From positions 1-14,131 of the forward strand of contig CATPAO010000028.1 of the NCBI GenBank assembly GCA_955652025.1: DNA of 14,131 nt. The letters run 5' to 3'. The notes under the pieces were generated by a model. It saw nothing but the letters and a program-made list of their open reading frames with translations, searched no databases and was not told where the DNA came from. Of this stretch, positions 1 through 9,223 are shown piece by piece. Position numbers and translations under genes: made by a program. The stretch is from Casimicrobiaceae bacterium (lineage in GTDB: Bacteria; Pseudomonadota; Gammaproteobacteria; Burkholderiales; Casimicrobiaceae). The number at the start of each line of letters is the position of its first letter. Within the stretch, counting starts at the first letter, position 1.

Positions 1-620
1 CGAACCCGCCGTTGACGATCCGCAATTCGGCCGGCGGCGCGATCGCGCGCGGTGGCCTGTTCGCCGGGACGGCCGGCGGCCGCCTGCTCGCCGTGGACAT
101 CATCACCGGCAACGTGGCGTGGGACGCGACGGTCGCGTCGCCCAAAGGCTCCACCGAGCTCGAGCGCATCGCCGACGTCACGAGCCTGCCCTACATCGAC
201 GACCGGCAAGTGTGCGCGGTCGCGTATCAGGGCCGCGTCGCGTGCTTCGACGTCGTGCGCGGCAACCTGGTGTGGTCGCGCGATCTGTCGAGTCTTACCG
301 GTTTGTCCGGCGACAGCAAGAATCTCTACGTGACCGACGACAAGGGCGCGGTGCACGCGCTCGACAAGACCAGCGGCGCGTCGGTGTGGAAGCAGGATGC
401 GTTGGCGGCGCGCAAGATCGGCGGCCCGCAGCTTGTCGGCGACTACGTCGGCGTCGTCGACGTCGAAGGCTATTTGCACCTGCTGGCACTTGCCGACGGC
501 GCGTACGTCGGGCGGCTCGCCACCGACGGTCGGCCGGCGACGTCGCAGCCGATGCTCCTCGCAGGCAGCGGCTTGTGGCTGTCGGACGGCGGCAACCTGT
601 ACTCGATCACCGCGCGCTAG
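1..620 (+). CDS. bamB: Outer membrane protein assembly factor BamB, C-terminal part (5' end outside window)
   Basis: This is the 3' part of the gene for BamB, the lipoprotein beta-propeller of the BAM complex, which helps insert beta-barrel proteins into the outer membrane from its periplasmic face. The reading frame is open from base 3 and about 205 residues are visible. The sequence shows repeated PQQ-type blade motifs of the form G-x-L/V-x-A-x-D-x-x-x-G-x-x-x-W: GRLLAVDIITGNVAW, then GRVACFDVVRGNLVW, then GAVHALDKTSGASVW. It closes with a final blade (GLWLSDGGNLYSITAR), as full-length BamB does. The signal peptide and lipobox lie upstream and cannot be seen. The TTG at base 12 is not a real start, because the frame continues upstream and the protein would begin inside a blade. 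The identification is supported by the next gene, der, which follows bamB in most proteobacteria. Confidence 0.93.
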   Translation, partial: NPPLTIRNSAGGAIARGGLFAGTAGGRLLAVDIITGNVAWDATVASPKGSTELERIADVTSLPYIDDRQVCAVAYQGRVACFDVVRGNLVWSRDLSSLTGLSGDSKNLYVTDDKGAVHALDKTSGASVWKQDALAARKIGGPQLVGDYVGVVDVEGYLHLLALADGAYVGRLATDGRPATSQPMLLAGSGLWLSDGGNLYSITAR

Positions 621-640
621 CAATATTGAGCCTGGGAAAT

Positions 641-729
641 CGTCGTCCCCGCGAAGGCGCTCCCGCATGCGCGGGAGCCCCAGTGACTCTTGGATACGAC
701 ACTGAGTTCCCGCTTTCGCGGGAACGACG
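641..729. repeat. Palindromic intergenic repeat between bamB and der
   Basis: The two ends are imperfect inverted repeats of about 19-23 bp: CGTCGTCCCCGCGAAGGCG at 641-659, against the reverse complement of TTCCCGCTTTCGCGGGAACG... ending at 729. Inside the left arm sits a perfect 8-bp hairpin, GCTCCCGC (659-666) / GCGGGAGC (671-678), with loop ATGC. The right arm carries its own TTCCCGC...GCGGGAA palindrome. Units with a TTCCCGCGAAAGCGGGAA core are common interspersed palindromes in beta- and gammaproteobacteria, and the neisserial dRS3 repeat has a similar core. No second copy is visible in this window, so dispersal is inferred from that resemblance. As RNA it would fold strongly and could terminate or stabilise transcripts between bamB and der, but no T tract follows. 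Confidence 0.75.
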
Positions 730-765
730 AAGTCATCAATCAAGCGATTGTGTAATCGTCCGTAA

Positions 766-2112
766 ATGCTCCCCACCATCGCCCTCGTCGGCCGCCCCAA
801 CGTCGGCAAGTCGACGCTGTTCAACCGGCTCACGAAGACCCGCAACGCGCTGGTCGCCGACTATCCGGGACTGACACGCGACCGTCATTACGGGCGCGCC
901 CGCGCCGGCGAGCGCGAATTCATCGTCGTCGACACCGGCGGCTTCGAGCCGGTCGCGTCGTCGCGGATCTTCCACGAGATGGCGAAGCAGGCGCAAGCCG
1001 CGATCGCCGAATCCGATGTCGTCGTGTTCATCGTCGACGGCCGTGCGGGCCTCACGCCGCAGGACACCGCGATCGCCTTGTTGCTGCGTCGCTCCGGCCG
1101 CCCCGTCGTCCTCGTCGTGAACAAGGCCGAAGGATTGGATCCCGCGCGCGCGGTCGCCGAATTCCATGAGTTGGCGCTCGGCGCGCCGTTGCCGATCTCC
1201 GCCGAGCACGGCGAGAACGTGCGCGAGATGATCGAAATCGCGCTCGAGCACACGCCGGCGCCCGCGACCGCGGACGCGCCGGACGAAGGTGTCCTACACC
1301 GGATCAAGGTCGCGATCGTCGGTCGGCCCAACGTCGGCAAATCCACGCTCGTCAACGCCGTGCTCGGCGAGGAGCGCGTCATCGCCTTCGACGAGCCAGG
1401 AACGACGCGCGATGCGATTTATCTCGACTTCGAGCGCGACGGACGGCCATACACGCTGATCGACACCGCGGGCGTGCGCCGCCGCGGCAAGGTGTTCGAA
1501 TCGATCGAAAAATTCTCGGTAATCAAAACGCTGCAGGCGATCGAGGACGCGAACGTCGTGGTCCTGTTGCTCGACGCGCAGGGCGGTATCTCCGAGCAGG
1601 ATGCCCATTTGGCGGGCCACGTGCTCGAGGCGGGCCGCGCCGTCGTCATCGGCGTCAACAAATGGGATGGCCTCGCCGACGAAGCGCGCGAGGGCGTCAA
1701 ACGCGAGTTCGGCCGCAAGCTCGGCTTTCTGTCGTTCGCCCAGCATCATTTCATTTCCGCGCGGGAGGGTCGCGGCGTCGACGCGCTGTTTCGTTCGGTC
1801 GACCACGCGTACGCGGCGGCGATGGCCAAGTTGTCGACCCCGCGTCTTACGCGCGCGCTGCAAAAAGCCGTCGAGCGCCAACAGCCGCCTCGCGCCGGAT
1901 TGGTGCGGCCCAAGCTACGCTATGCCCATCAAGGGGGCGTCAATCCGCCGCTGGTCGTCATCCACGGCAGCGCGCTCGGTCACGTCCCCGACGCCTATCG
2001 CCGCTACCTGGAACATTTCTTCGCCGACGCGTTCCAACTGCGGGGCACTCCGCTTAGGATACAATTCAAAGTCGGTTTCAACCCCTATGCGGACTCCGCC
2101 GCACGCCGCTAG
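766..2112 (+). CDS. der: Ribosome-assembly GTPase Der (EngA)
   Basis: Der is an essential GTPase with two tandem GTP-binding domains that acts in maturation of the 50S ribosomal subunit in the cytoplasm. Both domains are complete here. G domain 1 has the P-loop GRPNVGKS at residues 9-16, DTGG at 56-59 and NKAE at 119-122. G domain 2 has GRPNVGKS at 186-193, DTAG at 233-236 and NKWD at 298-301. From about residue 355 follows the KH-like domain with the typical NPPLVVIHG and TPLRIQF segments. The length of 448 residues is normal. The ATG at 766 puts the first P-loop at the usual distance from the N terminus, although no good Shine-Dalgarno sequence precedes it. It lies 145 nt after bamB, and the gap is largely filled by a palindromic repeat. 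Confidence 0.97.
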   Translation: MLPTIALVGRPNVGKSTLFNRLTKTRNALVADYPGLTRDRHYGRARAGEREFIVVDTGGFEPVASSRIFHEMAKQAQAAIAESDVVVFIVDGRAGLTPQDTAIALLLRRSGRPVVLVVNKAEGLDPARAVAEFHELALGAPLPISAEHGENVREMIEIALEHTPAPATADAPDEGVLHRIKVAIVGRPNVGKSTLVNAVLGEERVIAFDEPGTTRDAIYLDFERDGRPYTLIDTAGVRRRGKVFESIEKFSVIKTLQAIEDANVVVLLLDAQGGISEQDAHLAGHVLEAGRAVVIGVNKWDGLADEAREGVKREFGRKLGFLSFAQHHFISAREGRGVDALFRSVDHAYAAAMAKLSTPRLTRALQKAVERQQPPRAGLVRPKLRYAHQGGVNPPLVVIHGSALGHVPDAYRRYLEHFFADAFQLRGTPLRIQFKVGFNPYADSAARR

Positions 2113-2185
2113 GGGGCCTACCCCGCCGTCACGGGCGGCAACGCGGCTCGAGCCCTGAAGCAAAGGTGCGGCCGACCGATAAAAA

Positions 2186-2190
2186 CGGAG
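2186..2190 (+). promoter_or_regulatory. Ribosome binding site of hfq
   Basis: CGGAG at 2186-2190 lies 6 nt before the ATG at 2197 and fixes the start of hfq. Confidence 0.75.
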
Positions 2191-2196
2191 CTCTCG

Positions 2197-2445
2197 ATGA
2201 GCAACAAAGGGCAAATGCTACAAGACCCCTTCCTCAATACCCTGCGCAAGGAACACGTGCAGGTTTCGATCTACCTGGTGAACGGCATCAAGCTGCAGGG
2301 ACAGATCGAATCGTTCGACCAATACGTCGTCCTGCTCAAGAACACGGTGACGCAGATGGTGTACAAGCACGCGATCTCGACGGTCGTGCCGTCGCGCTCG
2401 GTCGCGATGCCGCACCACAACCACACCGCCGAGGCCGAAGCCTGA
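2197..2445 (+). CDS. hfq: RNA chaperone Hfq
   Basis: Hfq is the hexameric Sm-like protein that pairs small regulatory RNAs with mRNAs. The 82-residue product contains the whole conserved core. The LQDPFLN segment carries the proximal-face residues Q9 and D10. [18 protein letters not shown] is the Sm1 motif, and the Sm2 signature YKHAIST (Y56, K57, H58) follows. The core is nearly identical to the E. coli protein. The C-terminal tail is short and acidic ([10 protein letters not shown]), as in many betaproteobacteria, and lacks the long disordered tail of enterobacteria. It sits 84 nt after der and 48 nt before hflX, the usual hfq-hflX-hflK-hflC order, so co-transcription is likely. An additional hfq promoter in the der tail is possible, but I see no convincing one. 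Confidence 0.98.
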   Translation: MSNKGQMLQDPFLNTLRKEHVQVSIYLVNGIKLQGQIESFDQYVVLLKNTVTQMVYKHAISTVVPSRSVAMPHHNHTAEAEA

Positions 2446-2493
2446 AGCACGCCGCGCGGGTGGCGCGCCGTTGCCGCCCCTGTCGGACCGGGC

Positions 2494-3636
2494 ATGTTCG
2501 AACGTCCTGACGGCGGCGACCGCGCACTGATCGTGGCGCTCGCGCTCGGCCGCGGCGATCGCGGCGAGCACACCGCTGAAATCGCGGCGCTGGCAGCGTC
2601 TGCGGGCGCGACGGTCGTCGCGCAAATCGGCGGCCGGCGCGATCGCCCGGACCCGGCATTGTTCGCGGGCCGCGGCAAGGTCGCCGAGATCGCCGCCCGC
2701 AAGGACGAAACCGGCGCCGACCTCGTCATCTTCGACCACGCGCTCTCCGGCGTGCAACAGCGCAATCTCGAGCAGGCGCTTTCTTGCCGCGTCATCGATC
2801 GCACGAGCCTGATCCTCGATATCTTCGCCCAGCGGGCGCAAAGCGCGGAGGGCAAGCTGCAGGTCGAGCTCGCGCAGTTGAGCCACATGGCCACCCGCCT
2901 GGCCGGAGGCTGGACCCACCTCGAGCGGCAAAAAGGTGGCATCGGACTGCGCGGTCCCGGTGAAACACAGTTGGAGACCGACCGGCGCCTGATCGCGCAG
3001 CGCGTCAAGCACTTGCGCGGAAGGCTGTCGCGCGTCACCGTCTCGCGCGCGACGCAAAGCCGCACCCGCCGCCGCGCCGCCGTGCGCACGATCGCGCTGG
3101 TCGGATACACGAACGCCGGCAAATCGACGCTGTTTAACCGCCTGACCGGCAGTCGCGTGCACGCGGGCGACCAGCTCTTCGCGACGCTCGACACGACACT
3201 GCGCAAATGGCATGTCGACGGGGCGGAAGCGCTCGTATTGTCCGACACCGTAGGCTTCATCCGCGATCTGCCGCACGACCTGGTCGCGGCGTTCCGGGCT
3301 ACGCTCGCCGAGGCCGCCCAGGCCGACCTCTTGCTCCACGTCGTCGACGCCAGCGCGGCGAATCGCGATGAGCAGGCGGCCGCCGTCGAAGCGGTGCTGG
3401 CGGCAATCGGCGCCGCGGACGTGCCGCAAATCCGCGTCCTCAACAAGTGCGATGTCGCGGGATTGCCGCCGGGCGTCGAGCGGGACGCCTGTGGTAACAT
3501 TTCGAGTGTTCGAACAAGCGCATTGACCGGCGTCGGATGCGTCGAATTGCGCACCGCGCTGGCCGAGCGTTTCCCGCGCGCACCCATAACCCAAAACACC
3601 CGGAACCAGGATCAGGCGCCGGCGCTGCCTCGTTGA
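2494..3636 (+). CDS. hflX: GTPase HflX
   Basis: HflX is a GTPase that binds the 50S subunit and splits stalled or hibernating 70S ribosomes under stress such as heat. Residues 1 to about 190 form the HflX-specific N-terminal domain and helical linker, with the family signatures LFAGRGKVAEI, DHALSGVQQRNLE, DRTSLILDIFAQRA and GIGLRGPGETQLETDRR. The G domain follows, with P-loop GYTNAGKS at 204-211, DTVGFIRDLPHDLV starting at 251 and NKCD at 317-320. The length of 380 residues is at the short end for the family, because the C-terminal tail after the G domain is brief. The ATG at 2494 is the natural start but has only a weak Shine-Dalgarno sequence. The gene is followed not by hflK directly but by a 329-nt gap containing an inverted-repeat element. 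Confidence 0.96.
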   Translation: MFERPDGGDRALIVALALGRGDRGEHTAEIAALAASAGATVVAQIGGRRDRPDPALFAGRGKVAEIAARKDETGADLVIFDHALSGVQQRNLEQALSCRVIDRTSLILDIFAQRAQSAEGKLQVELAQLSHMATRLAGGWTHLERQKGGIGLRGPGETQLETDRRLIAQRVKHLRGRLSRVTVSRATQSRTRRRAAVRTIALVGYTNAGKSTLFNRLTGSRVHAGDQLFATLDTTLRKWHVDGAEALVLSDTVGFIRDLPHDLVAAFRATLAEAAQADLLLHVVDASAANRDEQAAAVEAVLAAIGAADVPQIRVLNKCDVAGLPPGVERDACGNISSVRTSALTGVGCVELRTALAERFPRAPITQNTRNQDQAPALPR

Positions 3637-3691
3637 CGGGCGCGCCCTCCGTGAGCGCGTGGGTTTCTCGTTTCCCGACGACTTCTTACAC

Positions 3692-3955
3692 TAGGGCCTG
3701 TTCACACTATGTCCGCGAATGCGAACGGGTGGCATGGGGTACCAATCAAGGCGCTTGACGAAGCTAAGACCGGGCGTCTTCGCGAGGAAGCAACACAGAG
3801 TGGCGCCCCAGGACGCCCGTTCCCTTCGGGTTGCTGCGAAAATGACTCTGCGCTTTGTTACAAAAGCCCGCCGGGCCCCCGGCCCGCCTTCGCTTTCGCG
3901 CCTCGCGCAGAGGCATTTTGCAACGCATTCGTGGACATAGTGTGAACAGGCCCTA
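3692..3955. mobile_element. MITE-like non-autonomous element (260 bp) with TA target duplication
   Basis: Bases 3692-3723 and 3924-3955 are inverted copies matching at 31 of 32 positions; the outer end reads TAGGGCCTGTTCACACTATG. Read as a transposon, the element runs from GGGCC at 3694 to GGCCC at 3953 with 30-bp terminal repeats, and it is flanked on both sides by TA (3692-3693 and 3954-3955). The reconstructed empty site is ACAC-TA-ATTC, which contains CTAA. This fits the YTAR-type targets reported for IS5-family elements and also the TA targets of IS630-type elements; which family mobilises it is inference. No transposase is encoded; the 78-codon ORF inside has no recognisable domain. Internal stems add structure: 3771-3778 with 3812-3819, and 3839-3853 with 3905-3919 (14 of 15 pairs). 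The second encloses a GC-rich hairpin at 3872-3886. Confidence 0.82.
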
Positions 3956-3965
3956 ATTCATCGCA

Positions 3966-5162
3966 ATGTCGCTCAACGATCCGCAATGGGGCAAGCGTGG
4001 CGGCAGTGGCGGGCCGCCCGATCTGGACGAGATCTGGCGCAATGTCAATCGCCGGATGAACGAGCTGTTCGGCCGCAAGGCCGGCAGCGATGAAACCCCG
4101 CCCGAAGGCGGTGGGGGGCCCAAATCCAAGTGGCCGCTCGGCGGCGCCGGATTGCTCGTCGCGCTGGTGCTCGTGGTCTGGCTCGCGAGCGGGTTCTACA
4201 TCGTCGACGAGGGCCGTCGCGGCGTCGTCACGCGCTTCGGCAAATACACAGAAACGACGCAGCCGGGGCCGCGTTGGCACCTGCCCTTCCCGGTCGAGGC
4301 GGTCGAGCTGGTCGACTTCTCGCAGGTGAAGACGATCGAGATCGGCTATCGCAACACGCCGAAGAACAAGGTCGACAAGGAAGCGGTGATGCTGACCGAC
4401 GATGAAAACATCATCGACATCCAGTTCGCCGTCCAATACAACCTCAAGAACGCCGAAGCCTACGTCTTCAACAACCGCCGGCCCGACCAGATCGCCGCGT
4501 TCGTCGCCGAATCCGCGATCCGCGAAGTCGTCGGCAAGAGCAAGATGGATTTCGCGCTGTACGAAGGACGCGAGCAGATCGCGAAGCAGACCGAGCAGCT
4601 GATGCAGCAGATGCTCGACCGCTACGGCACCGGCATCTTCGTGCAGAAGGTGACGCTGCAAAGCGTGCAACCCCCCGACAAGGTGCAGGCGGCGTTCGAC
4701 GACGCGGTCAAGGCGGGCCAGGACCGCGAGCGGCTGAAGAACGAAGGCCAGGCGTATGCGAACGACGTGGTGCCGCGCGCGCGCGGCATGGCCTCGCGGT
4801 TGAACGAGGAGGCCAACGGCTACAAGACCGAGGTCGTCCAGCGCGCCGAGGGTGACGCCGCACGCTTCCGCGACATCCTGACCGAATACCAGAAGGCGCC
4901 CGGCGTCACGCGCGACCGCCTCTATCTCGACATGATGCAATCGGTGCTCGGCAACTCGAGCAAGGTGCTGATCGACCAGAAAAGCGGCAGCAACCTGCTC
5001 AACCTGCCGCTCGATCGCCTGCTGCAAGGCGCAGCGGCCGTAGGCGCTGGCGCAACGAGTGATCCGGCGGCGGCGCCGCGCGCGCCGTCCGTTCCCGAGC
5101 CCGCGGTGACGCTCGACCCGACACGTTCGCGCGACGCATTGCGCAATCGCGAAGGGCGCTAG
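3966..5162 (+). CDS. hflK: Membrane protease modulator HflK (SPFH/band 7 protein)
   Basis: HflK with HflC forms the large SPFH cage in the inner membrane that encloses the FtsH protease and controls its access to membrane substrates. The 398-residue protein begins with the characteristic glycine-rich cytoplasmic segment containing PPDLDEIWRNVNRRMNELFG. One transmembrane helix follows at about residues 57-78 (WPLGGAGLLVALVLVVWLAS). Then comes the SPFH domain, starting FYIVDEGRRGVVTRFGKY, with a long helical region at about 200-320 and a Pro/Ala-rich tail. The ATG at 3966 is supported by the conserved N terminus but has no Shine-Dalgarno sequence. The inverted-repeat element ends 12 nt upstream (10 nt counting its TA flank), so hflK's translation leader is largely this element. 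The stop codon is 3 nt before hflC. Confidence 0.97.
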   Translation: MSLNDPQWGKRGGSGGPPDLDEIWRNVNRRMNELFGRKAGSDETPPEGGGGPKSKWPLGGAGLLVALVLVVWLASGFYIVDEGRRGVVTRFGKYTETTQPGPRWHLPFPVEAVELVDFSQVKTIEIGYRNTPKNKVDKEAVMLTDDENIIDIQFAVQYNLKNAEAYVFNNRRPDQIAAFVAESAIREVVGKSKMDFALYEGREQIAKQTEQLMQQMLDRYGTGIFVQKVTLQSVQPPDKVQAAFDDAVKAGQDRERLKNEGQAYANDVVPRARGMASRLNEEANGYKTEVVQRAEGDAARFRDILTEYQKAPGVTRDRLYLDMMQSVLGNSSKVLIDQKSGSNLLNLPLDRLLQGAAAVGAGATSDPAAAPRAPSVPEPAVTLDPTRSRDALRNREGR

Positions 5163-5165
5163 GCG

Positions 5166-6056
5166 ATGAAATTCTCGATGCCTATTCTCGCGTTGTTGGT
5201 TGCGCTATTGCTCGTCGCATCGCAATCGATCTACACGGTTGACCAGCGCAAATACGCGATCAAATTTCAACTCGGCGAAGTAATCGAGACCCAGTCCAAT
5301 GCCGGTCTGTACTTCAAAGTGCCATTGCTGCAGAACGTCAAGTTCTACGACAAGGTCAACCTGACGCTCGACACGGCGGAACCCGACCGAATGACGACGT
5401 CGGAAAAGAAGCCCCTCCTGGTCGATTTCATCGTGCTGTGGCGGATCCTCGACGTGAGGCAGTACTACATCTCGGTCCAGGGCGACGAGGAAGCGGCGCG
5501 CCGGCGGCTGTCGCAGACCGTTCGCGCGAACCTCGCCGAGGAGTTCAACAAGCACACCGCCCACGAGGCGATCTCGACCGAGCGCGACAAGATCACTTCC
5601 GAAACGCGGGCCAAGGCCAATGCGGATGCGGCGTCGATCGGCGTCGAAGTCATCGATGTGCGCCTGCGCCGCGTCGAGTTGCCGCCGGACGTCACCGGCC
5701 CGGTCTATCAGCGGATGGAATCGGAGCGCCGGCGCGTGGCGAACGAGCTGCGCTCGCTCGGCGCGGCCGAGCGCGAGAAGATCCAGGCCGACGCCGACCG
5801 TCAGCGCCAGGTGATCCTCGCCGATGCATATCGCGCCGCGCAAAAGGTCAAGGGTGAAGGCGACGCGCGCGCGTCGGCCATTTACGCCGATGCGTACGGC
5901 AGGAATGCGGAGTTCTACGCCTTTTATCGCAGTCTCGAAGCGTACAAGGCTACGTTCCGCAGCAAGAGCGACGTGCTGATTCTCGACCCGAGCGCCGAGT
6001 TCTTCCAGTATTTCAAGCAGTACGGGTCGGGTCGCGCCCCGAAACCCGCGAAATAG
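5166..6056 (+). CDS. hflC: Membrane protease modulator HflC (SPFH/band 7 protein)
   Basis: HflC is the partner of HflK in the FtsH-regulating SPFH complex, with most of its mass in the periplasm. The product of 296 residues has one N-terminal signal-anchor helix (about residues 5-22, MPILALLVALLLVASQSIYT). The SPFH domain then starts VDQRKYAIKFQLGEV and contains the usual GLYFKVPLLQNVKFYDKV segment. A coiled helical stretch rich in Glu, Arg and Ala covers about residues 150-240. The C terminus carries FYAFYRSLEAYKATF and a SDVLILDPSAEFFQYF motif, typical of HflC. The start is 3 nt after the hflK stop, with AAGGG at 5152-5156 as a plausible ribosome binding site, so translation is probably coupled. 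Confidence 0.97.
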   Translation: MKFSMPILALLVALLLVASQSIYTVDQRKYAIKFQLGEVIETQSNAGLYFKVPLLQNVKFYDKVNLTLDTAEPDRMTTSEKKPLLVDFIVLWRILDVRQYYISVQGDEEAARRRLSQTVRANLAEEFNKHTAHEAISTERDKITSETRAKANADAASIGVEVIDVRLRRVELPPDVTGPVYQRMESERRRVANELRSLGAAEREKIQADADRQRQVILADAYRAAQKVKGEGDARASAIYADAYGRNAEFYAFYRSLEAYKATFRSKSDVLILDPSAEFFQYFKQYGSGRAPKPAK

Positions 6057-6084
6057 CATTCCGGCGGCGCCTTTGGAGACGCTC

Positions 6085-6268
6085 GTGGGGGAATCGCTCT
6101 GGATCGCGCTCGCGCTCGTGTTGATTCTCGAGGGTCTCCTGCCGTTCGTCGCGCCGCGGCTCTGGCGTGAGACGTTCAACCGCCTGATCGCGCTCACCGA
6201 CGGCCAGCTTCGCTTCATTGGCCTGATCGCGATCGGTTTCGGCCTCATCTCGCTGGTCGTACTGCAGC

Positions 6269-6276
<8 letters not shown>
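6085..6276 (+). CDS. YjeT-like DUF2065 small inner-membrane protein
   Basis: This is a 63-residue protein with two predicted membrane helices: SLWIALALVLILEGLLPFVA near the N terminus and LRFIGLIAIGFGLISLVVL near the C terminus. Pattern and length match the DUF2065 family (E. coli YjeT, 65 residues), which is commonly found next to hflC. The function is unknown; the association with hflKC suggests a role in FtsH or membrane quality control, which is inference. I place the start at GTG 6085 because GGAG at 6075-6078 lies 6 nt upstream. The TTG at 6073 in the same frame would add four residues but would overlap that ribosome binding site. The last 8 nt (ATGCGTAA) overlap the start of hisZ, so translational coupling is likely. 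Confidence 0.88.
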
Positions 6277-8546
<2,270 letters not shown>

Positions 8547-8618
8547 ACGGACAAAAGTGAAACCCTGCTTTGAATCGTCGGACGAATGTGCAAACCTACT
8601 TTGGTCCGGGTGAGTTAG

Positions 8619-8652
8619 CCTCGAATCGCTGGCGAAGCCAGTCGATTCGAGG
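8619..8652. other. Strong stem-loop between purA and the phosphoribosyltransferase gene
   Basis: CCTCGAATCG (8619-8628) pairs perfectly with CGATTCGAGG (8643-8652). Inside it CTGGC (8629-8633) pairs with GCCAG (8637-8641), leaving loop GAA and one bulged T at 8642. This gives a 15-bp stem. It is followed by AAACAAAA, not by a T run, on the + strand, and the - strand side has no T tract downstream either, so it is not a classical Rho-independent terminator. It ends 36 nt before the next start codon and could be a processing or stability element, a Rho-linked pause, or a binding site. Confidence 0.6.
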
Positions 8653-8688
8653 AAACAAAATCCACGAAAGACCGCGCGGAGCGAGGGG

Positions 8689-9198
8689 ATGAGCCTGCAC
8701 GTCAGTTGGGATCAATACAACACGCTCGTGGAGCGGCTCGCGCTCGCCGTCTTCGAGTCGCGCTTTCGCTTCGACCAGGTCATTTGCATCGCGCGCGGCG
8801 GCTTGCGCGTCGGCGATGTGCTGTCGCGCATCTTCGAGCAGCCGCTGGCGATTCTCTCGACACATTCGTACGCGGCGGAAGGCGGTACGCTGCGCGGTGA
8901 GCTCGTGATCGCCGAGCACATGACGATGACCAGGCCGCGACTCGGCGAACGCGTGCTGTTGGTCGATGACATGGTCGACTCGGGCCACACGCTGCAAGCG
9001 GTCCACGCCGAACTGCCGCGTCGATTTCCCCACATCATCGAGCTCAAGACGGCCGTCTTGTGGTGGAAGGGATGCTCGGTGTTCAAGCCGGATTACAGCG
9101 TCGACTATCTTCCCGACAATCCGTGGATTCACCAGCCGTTCGAGGTGTACGACAGCCTGCCTCCCGAGCAGCTCCGAGCGCGCCTCGCGCGCGATTGA
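8689..9198 (+). CDS. Purine-type phosphoribosyltransferase (xanthine/hypoxanthine-guanine PRT-like)
   Basis: The 169-residue protein has a type I phosphoribosyltransferase fold. The PRPP-binding loop is VLLVDDMVDSGHTL at residues 89-102, with the acidic pair D93-D94 followed by the TGT-like SGHT. The pyrophosphate loop is ARGG at 35-38. A C-terminal NPWIHQPFE motif (about 144-152) resembles the W-x-x-F/P segment that stacks on the purine in xanthine-guanine and hypoxanthine PRTs. This suggests conversion of a free purine base and PRPP to the nucleotide, that is salvage, consistent with the adjacent purA. The exact base cannot be read from the sequence. GGAG at 8678-8681, 7 nt before the ATG, supports the start. 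A long stem-loop (8619-8652) separates it from purA. Confidence 0.88.
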   Translation: MSLHVSWDQYNTLVERLALAVFESRFRFDQVICIARGGLRVGDVLSRIFEQPLAILSTHSYAAEGGTLRGELVIAEHMTMTRPRLGERVLLVDDMVDSGHTLQAVHAELPRRFPHIIELKTAVLWWKGCSVFKPDYSVDYLPDNPWIHQPFEVYDSLPPEQLRARLARD

Positions 9199-9223
9199 TT
9201 GTCGAGCAAACACGAAGATTCCG

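Noticed and set aside
2060..2065. TACAAT in the der tail as a -10 box for an hfq promoter
   Set aside because: No acceptable -35 hexamer lies at 16-18 nt; a single hexamer is not enough evidence.
2218..3594. Very long open frames on the - strand opposite hfq and hflX (458 and 442 codons)
   Set aside because: They are antisense shadows caused by strong G/C third-position bias. Composition is Arg/Ala/Asp-rich without domains, and the + strand carries unmistakable hfq and hflX.
3709..3945. 78-codon ORF inside the inverted-repeat element
   Set aside because: It begins and ends within the terminal repeats and has no domain and no ribosome binding site. A structured non-coding element explains the sequence better.
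3858..5027. 389-codon - strand ORF opposite hflK, and a similar one opposite hflC (5205-6248)
   Set aside because: Antisense to clear hflK and hflC coding regions with no recognisable domain. The first also runs into the inverted-repeat element.
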